Positions 1-7,759 of a stretch of 32,102 nucleotides of DNA are shown in pieces. Within the stretch, counting starts at the first letter, position 1. Every line of letters begins with the position of its first letter. Origin of the DNA: Aquimarina sp. (lineage in GTDB: Bacteria > Bacteroidota > Bacteroidia > Flavobacteriales > Flavobacteriaceae); the NCBI GenBank assembly GCA_020628975.1, contig JAHDEF010000004.1, forward strand, positions 1 through 32,102, given 5' to 3'. A program made the translations under genes and the position numbers. A model generated the notes under the pieces. That model was not told the DNA's origin, ran no database searches, and saw only the letters and a list, made by a program, of their open reading frames with translations.

Positions 1-554
1 GTATGGATTGATCAAAAACGCCTTCACCACGTTGTTTATCTGTTTTCCCTCTTGTCCAATGCGGCATAGAAGAAACTACATGAATATTATGTTTTTTAAA
101 GAATGCTGGTAAATCGTGGTATTTAGGATTTGCTCTAATAATGGTAAGGTTCGAGCGTACAATAAAGTCTTTGATACCAGCTTTGGCTGCTTCTTCAACA
201 AACCAACGAAAATCAGGATTCATTTCAGGAGCACCCCCTGTTAAATCTAAGGTATGCGCGCCAGTGGTTTTAATGACTTCCAAACATTGCTGCATGGTTT
301 CGCGAGTCATAATTTCCTTGCGATCAGGACCAGCATCGACATGACAATGTTCGCAAACCTGATTACACATATAACCTACATTTATCTGTAAAATTTCTAA
401 AGCTTTCGGGCGTAATGGAAATTCTTTAATTTCGGTTATTTTATCTTTAAATGTGGGCAACTCACCGTTAGCAAAAATACCTTGACTTAATATTTCTAAC
501 TGCTTTTCGGCTTTTGCCAATTCACTCTCTCTTCTCAATAAAGATTTTTGCATC
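1..554 (-). CDS. arsS: Arsenosugar biosynthesis radical SAM protein ArsS (partial, C-terminus beyond left edge)
   Basis: This reading frame is open to the left edge, so the ORF track does not list it. It begins at ATG 554 and gives about 184 residues of the N-terminal half. A radical SAM cysteine cluster CNQVCEHC (C63, C67, C70) is followed by HVDAGPDRK and then LDLTGGAPEMNP, the pattern typical of ArsS-type proteins. ArsS takes part in building arsenosugars from methylated arsenic; it is a cytoplasmic Fe-S enzyme using S-adenosylmethionine. The next gene on the same strand encodes the CxxC carboxymuconolactone-decarboxylase-like protein usually found beside arsS, which supports the call. Whether the protein ends in a selenocysteine motif cannot be seen because the C-terminus is missing. 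Heptamer repeats lie about 10 nt upstream of the start codon. Confidence 0.85.
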
Positions 555-564
555 TTCTTCTAAT

Positions 565-650
565 CATTGGTTTTCAGTCGTTAGTCTTTAATAAAAATAG
601 TAGTAATATACCTTATGACTAATAACTTCTATTCTTTATGCTATGAAAAT
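565..650. repeat. Degenerate heptamer repeat, two opposed arms (weakest copy)
   Basis: On the plus strand four 7-nt units run from 565 to 592 (for example TTTTCAG, TCGTTAG). After a spacer, CTAA-type units on the same strand (CTAATAA, CTTCTAT) run from about 619 toward the stop codon of the next gene. The short inverted pair TTAGTC/GACTAA joins the two arms. The 7-nt phase is seen directly, but the units are more degenerate here than at the other three loci. The left arm ends about 10 nt before the arsS start codon. Confidence 0.5.
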
Positions 651-982
651 TACATAGATAGTTTGTCGTATTTTTTCATCATTTGTACTCCATGTACTAA
701 CGAGGCTCCTGCTTCTATAGCGGCACCTGCGTGTACTGCTTCCATCATTTCTTCTTTAGTTATACCGCGTTGTAAGCCATCTTTTGTATAAGCATCGATA
801 CAATACGGACATTTGACTACATGCGATACGGCTAAAGCGATTAATGATTTTTCACGGGCAGTTAGGGCACCTTCTTGAAAAACGCTTCCATAGTAATCAA
901 AAAACTTTTTTCCTAAATCTTCACTCCAATCAGTGATTTTGCTAAATTTTCTTAGATCGGCTGGGTCGTAATAATCACTCAA
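650..982 (-). CDS. Arsenosugar biosynthesis-associated peroxidase-like protein (AhpD/CMD fold)
   Basis: A 110-residue single-domain protein of the carboxymuconolactone decarboxylase/AhpD fold. The AhpD-type redox motif CPYC lies at residues 58-61, with an upstream glutamate at residue 44 (TAREKSLIAL) and downstream alanine-rich helices (EAVHAGAAIEAG). Family members of this subtype are found next to arsS and are annotated as arsenosugar-associated peroxidase-like proteins; their exact reaction is not settled to my knowledge. It is probably a cytoplasmic thiol-dependent redox protein acting with ArsS, which follows 95 nt downstream on the same strand. The start is TTG (TTG AGT GAT TAT), since no in-frame ATG is available and the N-terminus MSDYYDP fits the family. 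Confidence 0.85.
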   Translation of the reverse strand: MSDYYDPADLRKFSKITDWSEDLGKKFFDYYGSVFQEGALTAREKSLIALAVSHVVKCPYCIDAYTKDGLQRGITKEEMMEAVHAGAAIEAGASLVHGVQMMKKYDKLSM

Positions 983-1090
983 AATGTTACTTTTTTAATA
1001 GTTCGAAAAAACATAGATTTCTTACAGACTTTAATCTTAAGAATCCTACTGAATGTATAAATAAAGAGGTATAAGATATACAGATTTAAA

Positions 1091-1645
1091 TTATTTTAAT
1101 AGCTCATTTATAATATTATGAACTTTTTGAGTATTCCACTGAACTGCGCCTGTTTTTTTAACTTTTATTTCTCCTTTGCGATTAGTGATATAAGTGGTAG
1201 GAATACTTTTAGGATTTAGGTTCGGAAATGAACTTCCGTTTTCTACATAGACGGGTAAAGTAAATTTCCTAGCCTCTAAAAAAGTATTGACTTTATGCTG
1301 ATTATCATCTGTTAAAAATAAAAAGGCAACGTCATCATTATTTTTGTAGGTCTCATAAAGCGCTTGAAAACTTGGCATTTCAGCCACACAAGGTGGGCAC
1401 CAAGTAGCCCAATAATTTATAATGACCACTTTATTATTTAGGCTTGATATATCTACATTTTTAGTATTTATTCCTTGCAACCTACCCTTAAATGTTACCG
1501 TATCAATAGTATTTTCGATACTTGGTTGATTAAAATACCCTACTGCTTTTTGCACTTGAGTTTGCAGTAACACTCTAGTTTTAGGAATTATCATAAGCAC
1601 TAAAAAGATGATGAAAAATAAATTGCTTTTAATTTTTTGCTTCAT
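1091..1645 (-). CDS. TlpA-like thioredoxin-fold protein, membrane-anchored
   Basis: A 184-residue TlpA/ResA-like thiol-disulfide oxidoreductase. A hydrophobic segment at residues 8-20 acts as signal anchor, placing the thioredoxin domain in the periplasm. The active-site motif WATWCPPC has its cysteines at residues 83 and 86, and the cis-proline region is IPTTYI. Such proteins reduce disulfides, often for cytochrome c maturation, but the partner is not evident here. The ORF track starts at 1717, but that extension is read straight through the recA terminator hairpin; the internal ATG at 1645 gives the normal signal-anchor start and is chosen. It lies downstream of recA on the same strand. Confidence 0.8.
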   Translation of the reverse strand: MKQKIKSNLFFIIFLVLMIIPKTRVLLQTQVQKAVGYFNQPSIENTIDTVTFKGRLQGINTKNVDISSLNNKVVIINYWATWCPPCVAEMPSFQALYETYKNNDDVAFLFLTDDNQHKVNTFLEARKFTLPVYVENGSSFPNLNPKSIPTTYITNRKGEIKVKKTGAVQWNTQKVHNIINELLK

Positions 1646-1654
1646 AGTTTTTAT

Positions 1655-1692
1655 ACAAAAAAGCTGTGCAATATTGGTCGCACAGCTTTTGA
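1655..1692 (-). terminator. Rho-independent terminator of recA
   Basis: An 11-bp perfect stem (GCACAGCTTTT pairing with AAAAGCTGTGC, 1659-1669 and 1680-1690) has a 10-nt loop. On the minus strand it is followed by a run of T residues. It lies 39 nt after the recA stop codon and ends just before the ATG of the TlpA-like gene. Confidence 0.85.
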
Positions 1693-1729
1693 TTCCTTTC
1701 AAAAAAATTATATTCAAATGGATTAAGGA

Positions 1730-2746
1730 CTAGTTTTCTTTAGCTAGTTTGATCGCCTCAACAATTTTGGTTTCCAATTCTTCCATTAACTCAGGGTTGT
1801 CAAGCAACAAGCGTTTCACCGCATCGCGACCTTGACCTAGTTTTGAATCCATATAACTAAACCATGAACCACTTTTCTTAATAATTTCATAGTCTACACC
1901 AATATCAATAATTTCGCCTACTTTAGAAATTCCTTCTCCATACATAATATCGAATTCCGCCATTCTAAATGGTGGTGCTACTTTATTTTTTACCACTTTA
2001 ACGCGCGTTTTATTTCCACTTACATCACCTTGATTATCTTTAATTTGTGTTGATCGACGAATATCTAAACGAACAGAAGCATAGAATTTCAAGGCATTAC
2101 CCCCAGTAGTAGTTTCAGGGTTACCAAACATCACTCCAATTTTTTCACGTAACTGGTTAATAAAAATAACCGTACAATTGGTTTTATTAATTGTTGAAGT
2201 TAATTTACGTAATGCCTGAGACATTAAACGCGCATGAAGTCCCATTTTTGAGTCTCCCATTTCACCTTCAATTTCACTTTTGGGTGTCAATGCAGCTACC
2301 GAGTCAATAACCACAATATCGATAGCTCCTGAACGAATTAAATTATCGGCAATTTCTAAAGCTTGCTCACCATTATCAGGTTGTGAAATCACAAGGTTTT
2401 CAATATCAACCCCTAGTTTTTCAGCATAAAAACGATCGAACGCGTGCTCGGCATCGATAAAAGCAGCAATACCGCCTACTTTTTGAGCTTCTGCGATAGC
2501 ATGTAGTGTTAAGGTTGTTTTACCCGATGATTCAGGCCCAAAAATTTCAACAACACGACCACGAGGCAACCCGCCAACACCTAATGCTAAATCTAACCCA
2601 AGGGAACCTGTAGAAATTACATCTACCTCCTGAACCGCTTGGTCACTCATTTTCATTACAGCCCCTTTACCATAGGCTTTATCTAGTTTGGCAAGCGTTA
2701 ATTCTAACGCTTTCATTTTAGCATCTTTCTCTTTATCAGCACTCAT
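1730..2746 (-). CDS. recA: Recombinase RecA
   Basis: A full-length 338-residue RecA, the ATP-dependent strand-exchange protein of homologous recombination and co-protease of the SOS response. The Walker A motif GPESSGKTT is at residues 70-78, and the family blocks [31 protein letters not shown] and [30 protein letters not shown] are all present and intact. The C-terminus is acidic to mixed, as is usual. The gene is followed by a clear terminator and probably forms its own unit. No LexA-type operator could be recognised in the 182-nt upstream region. A candidate -7 element (TAAATTTG) lies 40 nt before the start. Confidence 0.98.
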   Translation of the reverse strand: MSADKEKDAKMKALELTLAKLDKAYGKGAVMKMSDQAVQEVDVISTGSLGLDLALGVGGLPRGRVVEIFGPESSGKTTLTLHAIAEAQKVGGIAAFIDAEHAFDRFYAEKLGVDIENLVISQPDNGEQALEIADNLIRSGAIDIVVIDSVAALTPKSEIEGEMGDSKMGLHARLMSQALRKLTSTINKTNCTVIFINQLREKIGVMFGNPETTTGGNALKFYASVRLDIRRSTQIKDNQGDVSGNKTRVKVVKNKVAPPFRMAEFDIMYGEGISKVGEIIDIGVDYEIIKKSGSWFSYMDSKLGQGRDAVKRLLLDNPELMEELETKIVEAIKLAKEN

Positions 2747-2785
2747 AGTATTTCTTTGATATCATTTTTGAATAAGGCTAAAATA

Positions 2786-2793
2786 CAAATTTA
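2786..2793 (-). promoter_or_regulatory. Candidate -7 element upstream of recA
   Basis: TAAATTTG on the minus strand matches the Bacteroidota -7 consensus TAnnTTTG. A good -33 TTG at the expected spacing is not visible, so this is a candidate only. Confidence 0.4.
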
Positions 2794-2856
2794 GAAGTAG
2801 TATTCATTACACATTGAAAACTTGATACTTAAGCAAAAGTTAAAAAATATTAGCCT

Positions 2857-2872
2857 GGTGGGGGTGGGGGTT
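2857..2872 (+). other. G-rich tract in the recA-lipoprotein intergenic region
   Basis: The sequence GGTGGGGGTGGGGGTT contains two G5 runs in an otherwise AT-rich intergenic region. It lies 57 nt before the lipoprotein start. No function can be assigned from sequence alone. Confidence 0.5.
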
Positions 2873-2928
2873 CACAGCACTTATATCGTTTAACATTTAT
2901 ATAAAACAAATTATTAAAATTTATCACG

Positions 2929-4248
2929 ATGAAAAACCCAATGAAACTAATTTATTTATTTCTACTTGCTTCTTTTGCATTTCTTTCTTGCGAAGAAGAC
3001 GATTTAGAAACTACTGAATGTACGGAAATCAATGAAATGGAAATTGTAACCACCTTTGTTGAAACTGAAGATGAAAATATAGTCTCGTATAACTTCACAA
3101 CTAACAATGCCAAATTTGCAAACCTTGATTACGAATGGACTATAAACGAAGCTGCTATTGATGATGAAAAAGGACCTTCTTCCCTATTAAGTCTTCCTTT
3201 TACAGGAAATGGCACATTCGAAATTTGTATGAAGCCTATTTTGGAAGATGGTAATAATTGTAATGTTACACCAATTTGTACTACACTTGTTATTGATTCT
3301 TTTGAAGAAGATCAAACCCCCGCAGATATTTGTGATTTATTAGGTTTAGTAACACAAACACCTAACGGTAGAATTTCAGGAGAAATTCAAGGATCGAATG
3401 GACAAGTTTTGATTCCGCTACAAGTAATAAACGCAACTAATAAGCCTTTCAGTTTTTTCTTTGATGATTCTGTAAAAAATAATATTCGATGGTTTTTAGA
3501 TGGAACAGAACTAAGCAATGAAGATCGTAAAGTTATTTTCGAAGGTAATACCGAGTTAGAAAGTATAACATCTTTTGTATTTACGGAAGCGGGTACGCAC
3601 GAAATTAAAGTAATTGTTATATCTGAAAATTGTCCGAATGGAAATACTTTCTACGCAACTATTAGCGTAAATGATAATTTATTGGCTACGGTAACAACTT
3701 CTAAAGAAAAGCCAACAACTGACGAAAATAACGATCAGGAGCAAGGTGACGATGAAGATGCTGGTGAAGATCAAGAAGAAGTAGAAAGCCAAGAAGATAT
3801 AGATGGCGACAATGGAACTGAAGAAGTTGAAGGAGAAGGTGACGACACCAATATGAATCAACCTATTGACAATGAATTTCCTGAAGAAATAATTGCAGAA
3901 GATACGCCTCCAAGACAATTGACTTGCGATGATATTCAATTGCGTGGTGATGTGTTACAAATAACCCACAACAGTGGTCGTATTTCATCTGAAGGCCGTG
4001 CCTTTTTTAAAGCAACTAGAATTGATGATGCTAATTACACTTGGACTGTAAATGGGCAAGAATTATCGGCTCAAGAACGACAAGACTTAACAGACGGTGG
4101 GTTAATCTTTACACCTATAGAAACTGGAGACTATCACTCTTCAAATTTCAGATTAGGATCAGGAACACACGAAGTAAAAGTATTTATTGTTTCTCCAACC
4201 GTATGTCCTAACGGAAAAACCGTTACAAGTACAGTAACTATTCCTTAA
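2929..4248 (+). CDS. Lipoprotein with three PKD/Ig-like repeats and an acidic linker
   Basis: A 439-residue surface or periplasmic lipoprotein. The N-terminus has a hydrophobic signal ending in the lipobox FLSC (Cys21), followed by acidic residues. Three related beta-type units can be read by eye, about 35-122, 133-250 and 335-439. Units 2 and 3 share W-x-x-(D/N)-G-x-E-L-S, then GTHE(I/V)KV, then an S...CPNG ending; unit 1 has the weaker counterpart YEWTINEAAID. Between units 2 and 3 lies a strongly acidic, Asp/Glu/Gln-rich linker of roughly 60 residues with almost no positive charge. I do not recognise a specific family; PKD/Ig-like is inferred from the pattern. The function is unknown; binding of ligand or calcium at the surface would be possible. 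A terminator follows. Confidence 0.75.
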   Translation: MKNPMKLIYLFLLASFAFLSCEEDDLETTECTEINEMEIVTTFVETEDENIVSYNFTTNNAKFANLDYEWTINEAAIDDEKGPSSLLSLPFTGNGTFEICMKPILEDGNNCNVTPICTTLVIDSFEEDQTPADICDLLGLVTQTPNGRISGEIQGSNGQVLIPLQVINATNKPFSFFFDDSVKNNIRWFLDGTELSNEDRKVIFEGNTELESITSFVFTEAGTHEIKVIVISENCPNGNTFYATISVNDNLLATVTTSKEKPTTDENNDQEQGDDEDAGEDQEEVESQEDIDGDNGTEEVEGEGDDTNMNQPIDNEFPEEIIAEDTPPRQLTCDDIQLRGDVLQITHNSGRISSEGRAFFKATRIDDANYTWTVNGQELSAQERQDLTDGGLIFTPIETGDYHSSNFRLGSGTHEVKVFIVSPTVCPNGKTVTSTVTIP

Positions 4249-4301
4249 TACAACGAATACTAATATAAATCCCCCAATTCAAATTACTCTTTTGACGACT
4301 G

Positions 4302-4332
4302 AAGAGAGCCCTTGTGGCTCTCTTCTTTTATT
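4302..4332 (+). terminator. Rho-independent terminator after the lipoprotein gene
   Basis: A 9-bp perfect stem (AAGAGAGCC with GGCTCTCTT) with a 5-nt loop CTTGT is followed by CTTTTATTTT. It lies about 55 nt after the lipoprotein stop codon and just before the trhO promoter region. Confidence 0.85.
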
Positions 4333-4342
4333 TTAAAAAATG

Positions 4343-4350
4343 TAAATTTG
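4343..4350 (+). promoter_or_regulatory. Candidate -7 element of trhO
   Basis: TAAATTTG matches TAnnTTTG and lies 31 nt before the trhO start, directly after the preceding terminator. No clear -33 element is visible. Confidence 0.45.
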
Positions 4351-4381
4351 CAGCACATTTAACCTTAAATATTAGTATAGC

Positions 4382-5413
4382 ATGCAACTGTACAATAAAT
4401 TAAGCGCCAATGAACGTGCTGCCTTAATTGAAGCAGCAGGTACCGAGCGCGTTACTATTTCTTTTTACCAATACCATAATATTGGAAACCCACAGGTGTT
4501 TCGAGATCATTTATTCTTGACTTGGAATGAACTAGATGTGTTGGGTCGTATTTATGTAGCCAACGAGGGCATAAATGCACAATTATCAGTTCCTGCGCCT
4601 AATTTTGAAGCGTTTAAAAAACATTTAGATAGTATTAGCTTTCTTAATGATATTCGGTTAAATATCGCTCGTGAACAAGATAATATGTCGTTTTTGAAAC
4701 TAAAAGTCAAAGTGCGTGATAAAATTGTTGCTGACGGGTTAAACGATGAAACTTTTGACGTTACCAACAAAGGCGTACATGTGGATGCTGAAAAATTTAA
4801 CGAACTTATTGAAGATCCCGACACCGTGCTTGTCGATATGCGAAATCACTATGAAAGTGAAATTGGGCATTTTAAAAATGCGATAACTCCCGATGTGGAT
4901 ACTTTTCGTGATTCTTTAGATATTATTGAAGAAGATTTACGCAATAACAAAGAAGACAAAAAGCTTGTGATGTATTGTACTGGTGGAATTCGTTGCGAAA
5001 AAGCCAGCGCCTATTATAAACACAAAGGCTTTAAGAACGTTTTTCAGCTTGAAGGTGGCATTATAGAATACGATCGTCAAGTAAAAGAATTAGGTCTAGA
5101 AAATAAGTTTTTAGGAAAGAATTTTGTTTTTGACCACCGACGTGGCGAGCGAATATCTAAAGATATTATAGCGCATTGTCACCAATGTGGTAGCCCTTGC
5201 GATACGCACACCAACTGCGCTAATGAAGCTTGTCATTTACTTTTTATTCAATGTGAAGACTGTAAAAAGGCTATGGATAACTGTTGTTCTACCGATTGTA
5301 AAGACATCAACGCTTTACCTTATGAGGAACAAAAGGCATTACGAAAAGGCAAAGCAAATAGTAATAAAATTTTTAAGAAAGGAAGATCAGAAGTACTGAA
5401 ATTTAAAAAGTAA
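4382..5413 (+). CDS. trhO: tRNA uridine(34) hydroxylase TrhO (rhodanese family, YceA)
   Basis: A 343-residue cytoplasmic protein with the three-part TrhO architecture: an N-terminal ferredoxin-like domain (about 1-120, including NEGINAQLS), a rhodanese domain with the active-site loop CTGGIRC (Cys199), and a C-terminal Cys-rich segment (CHQCGSPCD, CANEACHLLFIQCEDC, CCSTDC) that may bind metal. Characterised family members hydroxylate U34 of certain tRNAs with molecular oxygen, on the way to 5-methoxy- or 5-carboxymethoxy-uridine. Length and motifs match the E. coli protein closely. The gene stands alone between a terminator and a palindromic repeat, so it is probably monocistronic. Confidence 0.93.
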   Translation: MQLYNKLSANERAALIEAAGTERVTISFYQYHNIGNPQVFRDHLFLTWNELDVLGRIYVANEGINAQLSVPAPNFEAFKKHLDSISFLNDIRLNIAREQDNMSFLKLKVKVRDKIVADGLNDETFDVTNKGVHVDAEKFNELIEDPDTVLVDMRNHYESEIGHFKNAITPDVDTFRDSLDIIEEDLRNNKEDKKLVMYCTGGIRCEKASAYYKHKGFKNVFQLEGGIIEYDRQVKELGLENKFLGKNFVFDHRRGERISKDIIAHCHQCGSPCDTHTNCANEACHLLFIQCEDCKKAMDNCCSTDCKDINALPYEEQKALRKGKANSNKIFKKGRSEVLKFKK

Positions 5414-5470
5414 TTATAGCCATTATTGGACTAGCTTAAACTTCATATTAAATCCTTAAGTTAACATTAA

Positions 5471-5612
5471 AGAAAAGAGGCTGTCTAAAAAGATGAAAAT
5501 CTTCCAAACGAACATTGAGCGAAGCCGAAATGTGGTTTAATTATCAGCTATCTGCAGGCTTCGACTAACGCTCAGCCTTCGTTTATGATACTTTTTAGAC
5601 AGCCTCTTTTCT
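5471..5612. repeat. 142-bp palindromic element with 22-bp perfect terminal inverted repeats
   Basis: The outer arms 5471-5492 and 5591-5612 are perfect 22-bp inverted repeats; the core of each arm is GAGGCTGTCTAAAAAG. A second, imperfect inverted pair lies inside: AAACGAACATTGAGCGAAG at 5506 onward against the complement of CAGCCTTCGTTT near 5584. The unit sits between the convergent ends of trhO and the isomerase gene, so its transcript could form a very long hairpin and serve as a terminator in both directions. There is no coding capacity. The size and structure suggest a MITE-like or REP-like dispersed repeat, which cannot be proved from one copy. Confidence 0.8.
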
Positions 5613-5635
5613 CTATCATGTAGAAACTACACTAT

Positions 5636-6568
5636 TTATTTTACCGCTATTAATTCTACATCAAAAATCAATATAGCATCTGGTGGAATAACACCACCAG
5701 CACCACGTGATCCGTACCCTAAATGTGGAGGGATTACAAAACGTGCTTTATCACCTACTTGTAATAAAGAAATACCTTCATCCCAACCAGAAATTACTTG
5801 ACCTTGACCTAATCCAAAATCGATAGGCTGGTTACGCTTGTATGAAGAGTCGAATACAGTACCATCTAATAATTGCCCTTTGTAGTGCACAGAAACTGTT
5901 TTTCCTTTTTCCGCTTTTACTCCGTCACCTTTTTGGATAACTTTGTAGCGTAATCCGCTTTCTGTTTGGTCAAAACCTTCAGAAGCATCTTTCAATAATT
6001 CTTCTGCCTCTTTCTTTGCTGCCGCTTCACGTTCTGCTTTAGCACCGTTGAATTGACGAAAAGTCTCTACAGCATTAAATGCTTCTGCAGCTGCACCTAC
6101 TCTAATAATTTCTACGCTTTCAATAGCATCACCTTGGGCTATAGCATCTACCACGTCTTGACCTTCAACTACATTTCCGAAAACAGTATGTTTACCATCT
6201 AACCAAGCAGTTTCTATATGCGTTATAAAAAACTGACTTCCATTAGTTCCAGGACCCGCATTAGCCATCGATAAAATACCAGGACCACTGTGCGTTAAAT
6301 CTGGGTGAATTTCATCATCAAATTGGTATCCAGGGTTACCGCTTCCAGTACCTTGTGGACATCCACCTTGAATCATAAAATCAGGAATAACACGGTGGAA
6401 TTTTAGTCCATCATAATATTTAGTTCCTTGTGGTTTTGCTGAGTTTTCCAAGTTTCCTTCTGCCAATGCCACAAAGTTACCTACTGTACCTGGTGTTTTT
6501 TCAAACTCTAAATTGGCTAAAATTTCACCTTTAGATGTAGTGAATTTAGCATATAATCCATCTTGCAT
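5636..6568 (-). CDS. Dual-family peptidyl-prolyl isomerase (cyclophilin-FKBP fusion)
   Basis: A 310-residue protein joining two unrelated prolyl isomerase folds. Residues about 5-160 form a cyclophilin with the catalytic stretch [13 protein letters not shown], plus NGSQFFIT and LDGKHTVFG. Residues about 203-310 form an FKBP with [24 protein letters not shown], and [14 protein letters not shown] charged, probably helical linker ([17 protein letters not shown]) joins them. Both sites look intact. No signal peptide is seen, so it should act in the cytoplasm as a folding catalyst. Cyclophilin-FKBP fusions (CFBP) are known from flavobacteria and spirochaetes. Transcription probably starts from its own -7 element and ends in the palindromic repeat downstream. 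Confidence 0.93.
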   Translation of the reverse strand: MQDGLYAKFTTSKGEILANLEFEKTPGTVGNFVALAEGNLENSAKPQGTKYYDGLKFHRVIPDFMIQGGCPQGTGSGNPGYQFDDEIHPDLTHSGPGILSMANAGPGTNGSQFFITHIETAWLDGKHTVFGNVVEGQDVVDAIAQGDAIESVEIIRVGAAAEAFNAVETFRQFNGAKAEREAAAKKEAEELLKDASEGFDQTESGLRYKVIQKGDGVKAEKGKTVSVHYKGQLLDGTVFDSSYKRNQPIDFGLGQGQVISGWDEGISLLQVGDKARFVIPPHLGYGSRGAGGVIPPDAILIFDVELIAVK

Positions 6569-6592
6569 GATTTTTTTTCTTTATTTAAGTTG

Positions 6593-6600
6593 CAAAAATA
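6593..6600 (-). promoter_or_regulatory. Candidate -7 element of the cyclophilin-FKBP gene
   Basis: TATTTTTG on the minus strand matches TAnnTTTG and lies 24 nt before the ATG. No -33 element at standard spacing is visible. Confidence 0.45.
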
Positions 6601-6685
6601 TGGAAAAGAGAGTAGAATGAAGATATTGCAAAAAAGAGACTTTCTACTTTTTTCTAAATTCAGTCCTAATAATCATATTAAACTA

Positions 6686-7663
6686 CTATGGAACCATTGT
6701 GAAAGGTTCTATACGGCTTACATCAATTTTCTTTATACGAGAAAAACGTTCATTTGGATTATCGGTAACGAGCCACTTGTGTAGTGTTTTTACTTTCATT
6801 TTTTGATCGTTTTTTGCAATTCCATACCAATCAAAAGCAACAGAGACTTTATAATTGTTTTCATCGATCACTTCAATTTCAAAATTCTCAGGATGATGAT
6901 TACTAGATTTAAGCTGTAATGGAGTTCCGTTTAACCATGCTTTAAATTTTTCAATAGAACTAATTTTAGATTCAGAAGAAAAATTCAATTCAAAATCATC
7001 AGTTAGTAACTCTTCAAACGGAGTCACATTTCCATCAAGGCGTTCCATGTTTGCTATCCAATAATGCATTAAAGATAAGGCTCTGTTTGTGTGATAACTA
7101 TCCTTGAAGTTTGCTTCAATAGGGCTTGTCGGAGTTATTTTTACTGAGGAAAACTCAGGAAGTTCTCCTTCTTTTTCAATTAAATCGATAGTATAGTCAA
7201 GAGCATAATTAGCTTTTTTACCATCAGGTTGAATGTTGTTGTAATTTATTTTAGCAATTAATTGAGCTCCATTGCTCTCTGTATTTTGATAAGATACTTG
7301 CTGTACATGATGTGCATTTTTCCACCCTTTGTAAACGTCCAATCTCTTAGGGTAATTTTCTTTACCAGTCATGGTACCAGCACTAGTTTCGATGGTAATA
7401 TTTTCCGATAGAAGTTCCATTTGATTGGAAACTCTTTGAGGATTCATTGGGCGCTCATAAAGTTGATACCAGCGGTAATATTGAGTTTTGGCTAGATGTG
7501 TTGTAAGTGTTTTCTCTTTTTTAAAAACAATCTCAAGGGCTGTAGTTTCTTCTTTTGTTGGTTCTTCGTTTTTGGTTACCTCATTATTGGATTGTGTTTT
7601 TTTACAACAAACAAGAAAAGATAAACCTATAGGTAGCAATGCTTTTACAACATTAGTTTTCAT
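6686..7663 (-). CDS. Lipoprotein with two NTF2/SnoaL-like domains
   Basis: Read from the ATG at 7663, this gives a 325-residue lipoprotein with signal sequence MKTNVVKALLPIGLSFLVC. The ORF track start at 7711 adds 16 residues in front of a proper signal peptide and is less likely. After a Thr/Glu-rich stretch, two regions resemble NTF2/SnoaL-like folds: one begins near YYRWYQLYERPM and contains an IETSAGTMTGKENY strand, the other begins near ALSLMHYWIANMERLDG with DDFELNFSSESKISS. Such domains are often polyketide cyclase-like or ligand-binding; the function is not known here. It would sit in the periplasm or outer membrane. A perfect 16-bp palindrome lies 7 nt upstream of the start. Confidence 0.7.
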   Translation of the reverse strand: MKTNVVKALLPIGLSFLVCCKKTQSNNEVTKNEEPTKEETTALEIVFKKEKTLTTHLAKTQYYRWYQLYERPMNPQRVSNQMELLSENITIETSAGTMTGKENYPKRLDVYKGWKNAHHVQQVSYQNTESNGAQLIAKINYNNIQPDGKKANYALDYTIDLIEKEGELPEFSSVKITPTSPIEANFKDSYHTNRALSLMHYWIANMERLDGNVTPFEELLTDDFELNFSSESKISSIEKFKAWLNGTPLQLKSSNHHPENFEIEVIDENNYKVSVAFDWYGIAKNDQKMKVKTLHKWLVTDNPNERFSRIKKIDVSRIEPFTMVP

Positions 7664-7670
7664 AATTGTA

Positions 7671-7686
7671 TTGATTTTAAAATCAA
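7671..7686. promoter_or_regulatory. Perfect 16-bp palindrome upstream of the lipoprotein start
   Basis: TTGATTTTAAAATCAA is a complete palindrome ending 7 nt before the ATG at 7663. It could be an operator for a dimeric regulator, but it is AT-rich and might be a chance match. Confidence 0.3.
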
Positions 7687-7759
7687 GGTACGAACTTATT
7701 TTAGGAGGCATTTCCTCTTTCTAGAATATTTATGAAATCAGAATCAAGCAATGCCTAGT

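Noticed and set aside
1646-1717. Longer N-terminus for the TlpA-like protein
   Set aside because: It translates the recA terminator hairpin; the signal anchor begins at the internal ATG 1645.
3679-3939. 86-residue hydrophobic ORF on the minus strand
   Set aside because: It is the antisense of the acidic Asp/Glu spacer of the lipoprotein; such antisense gives Phe/Leu/Ile-rich false proteins.
5187-5399. 70-residue plus-strand ORF inside trhO
   Set aside because: Out-of-frame shadow of the Cys-rich C-terminus of trhO.
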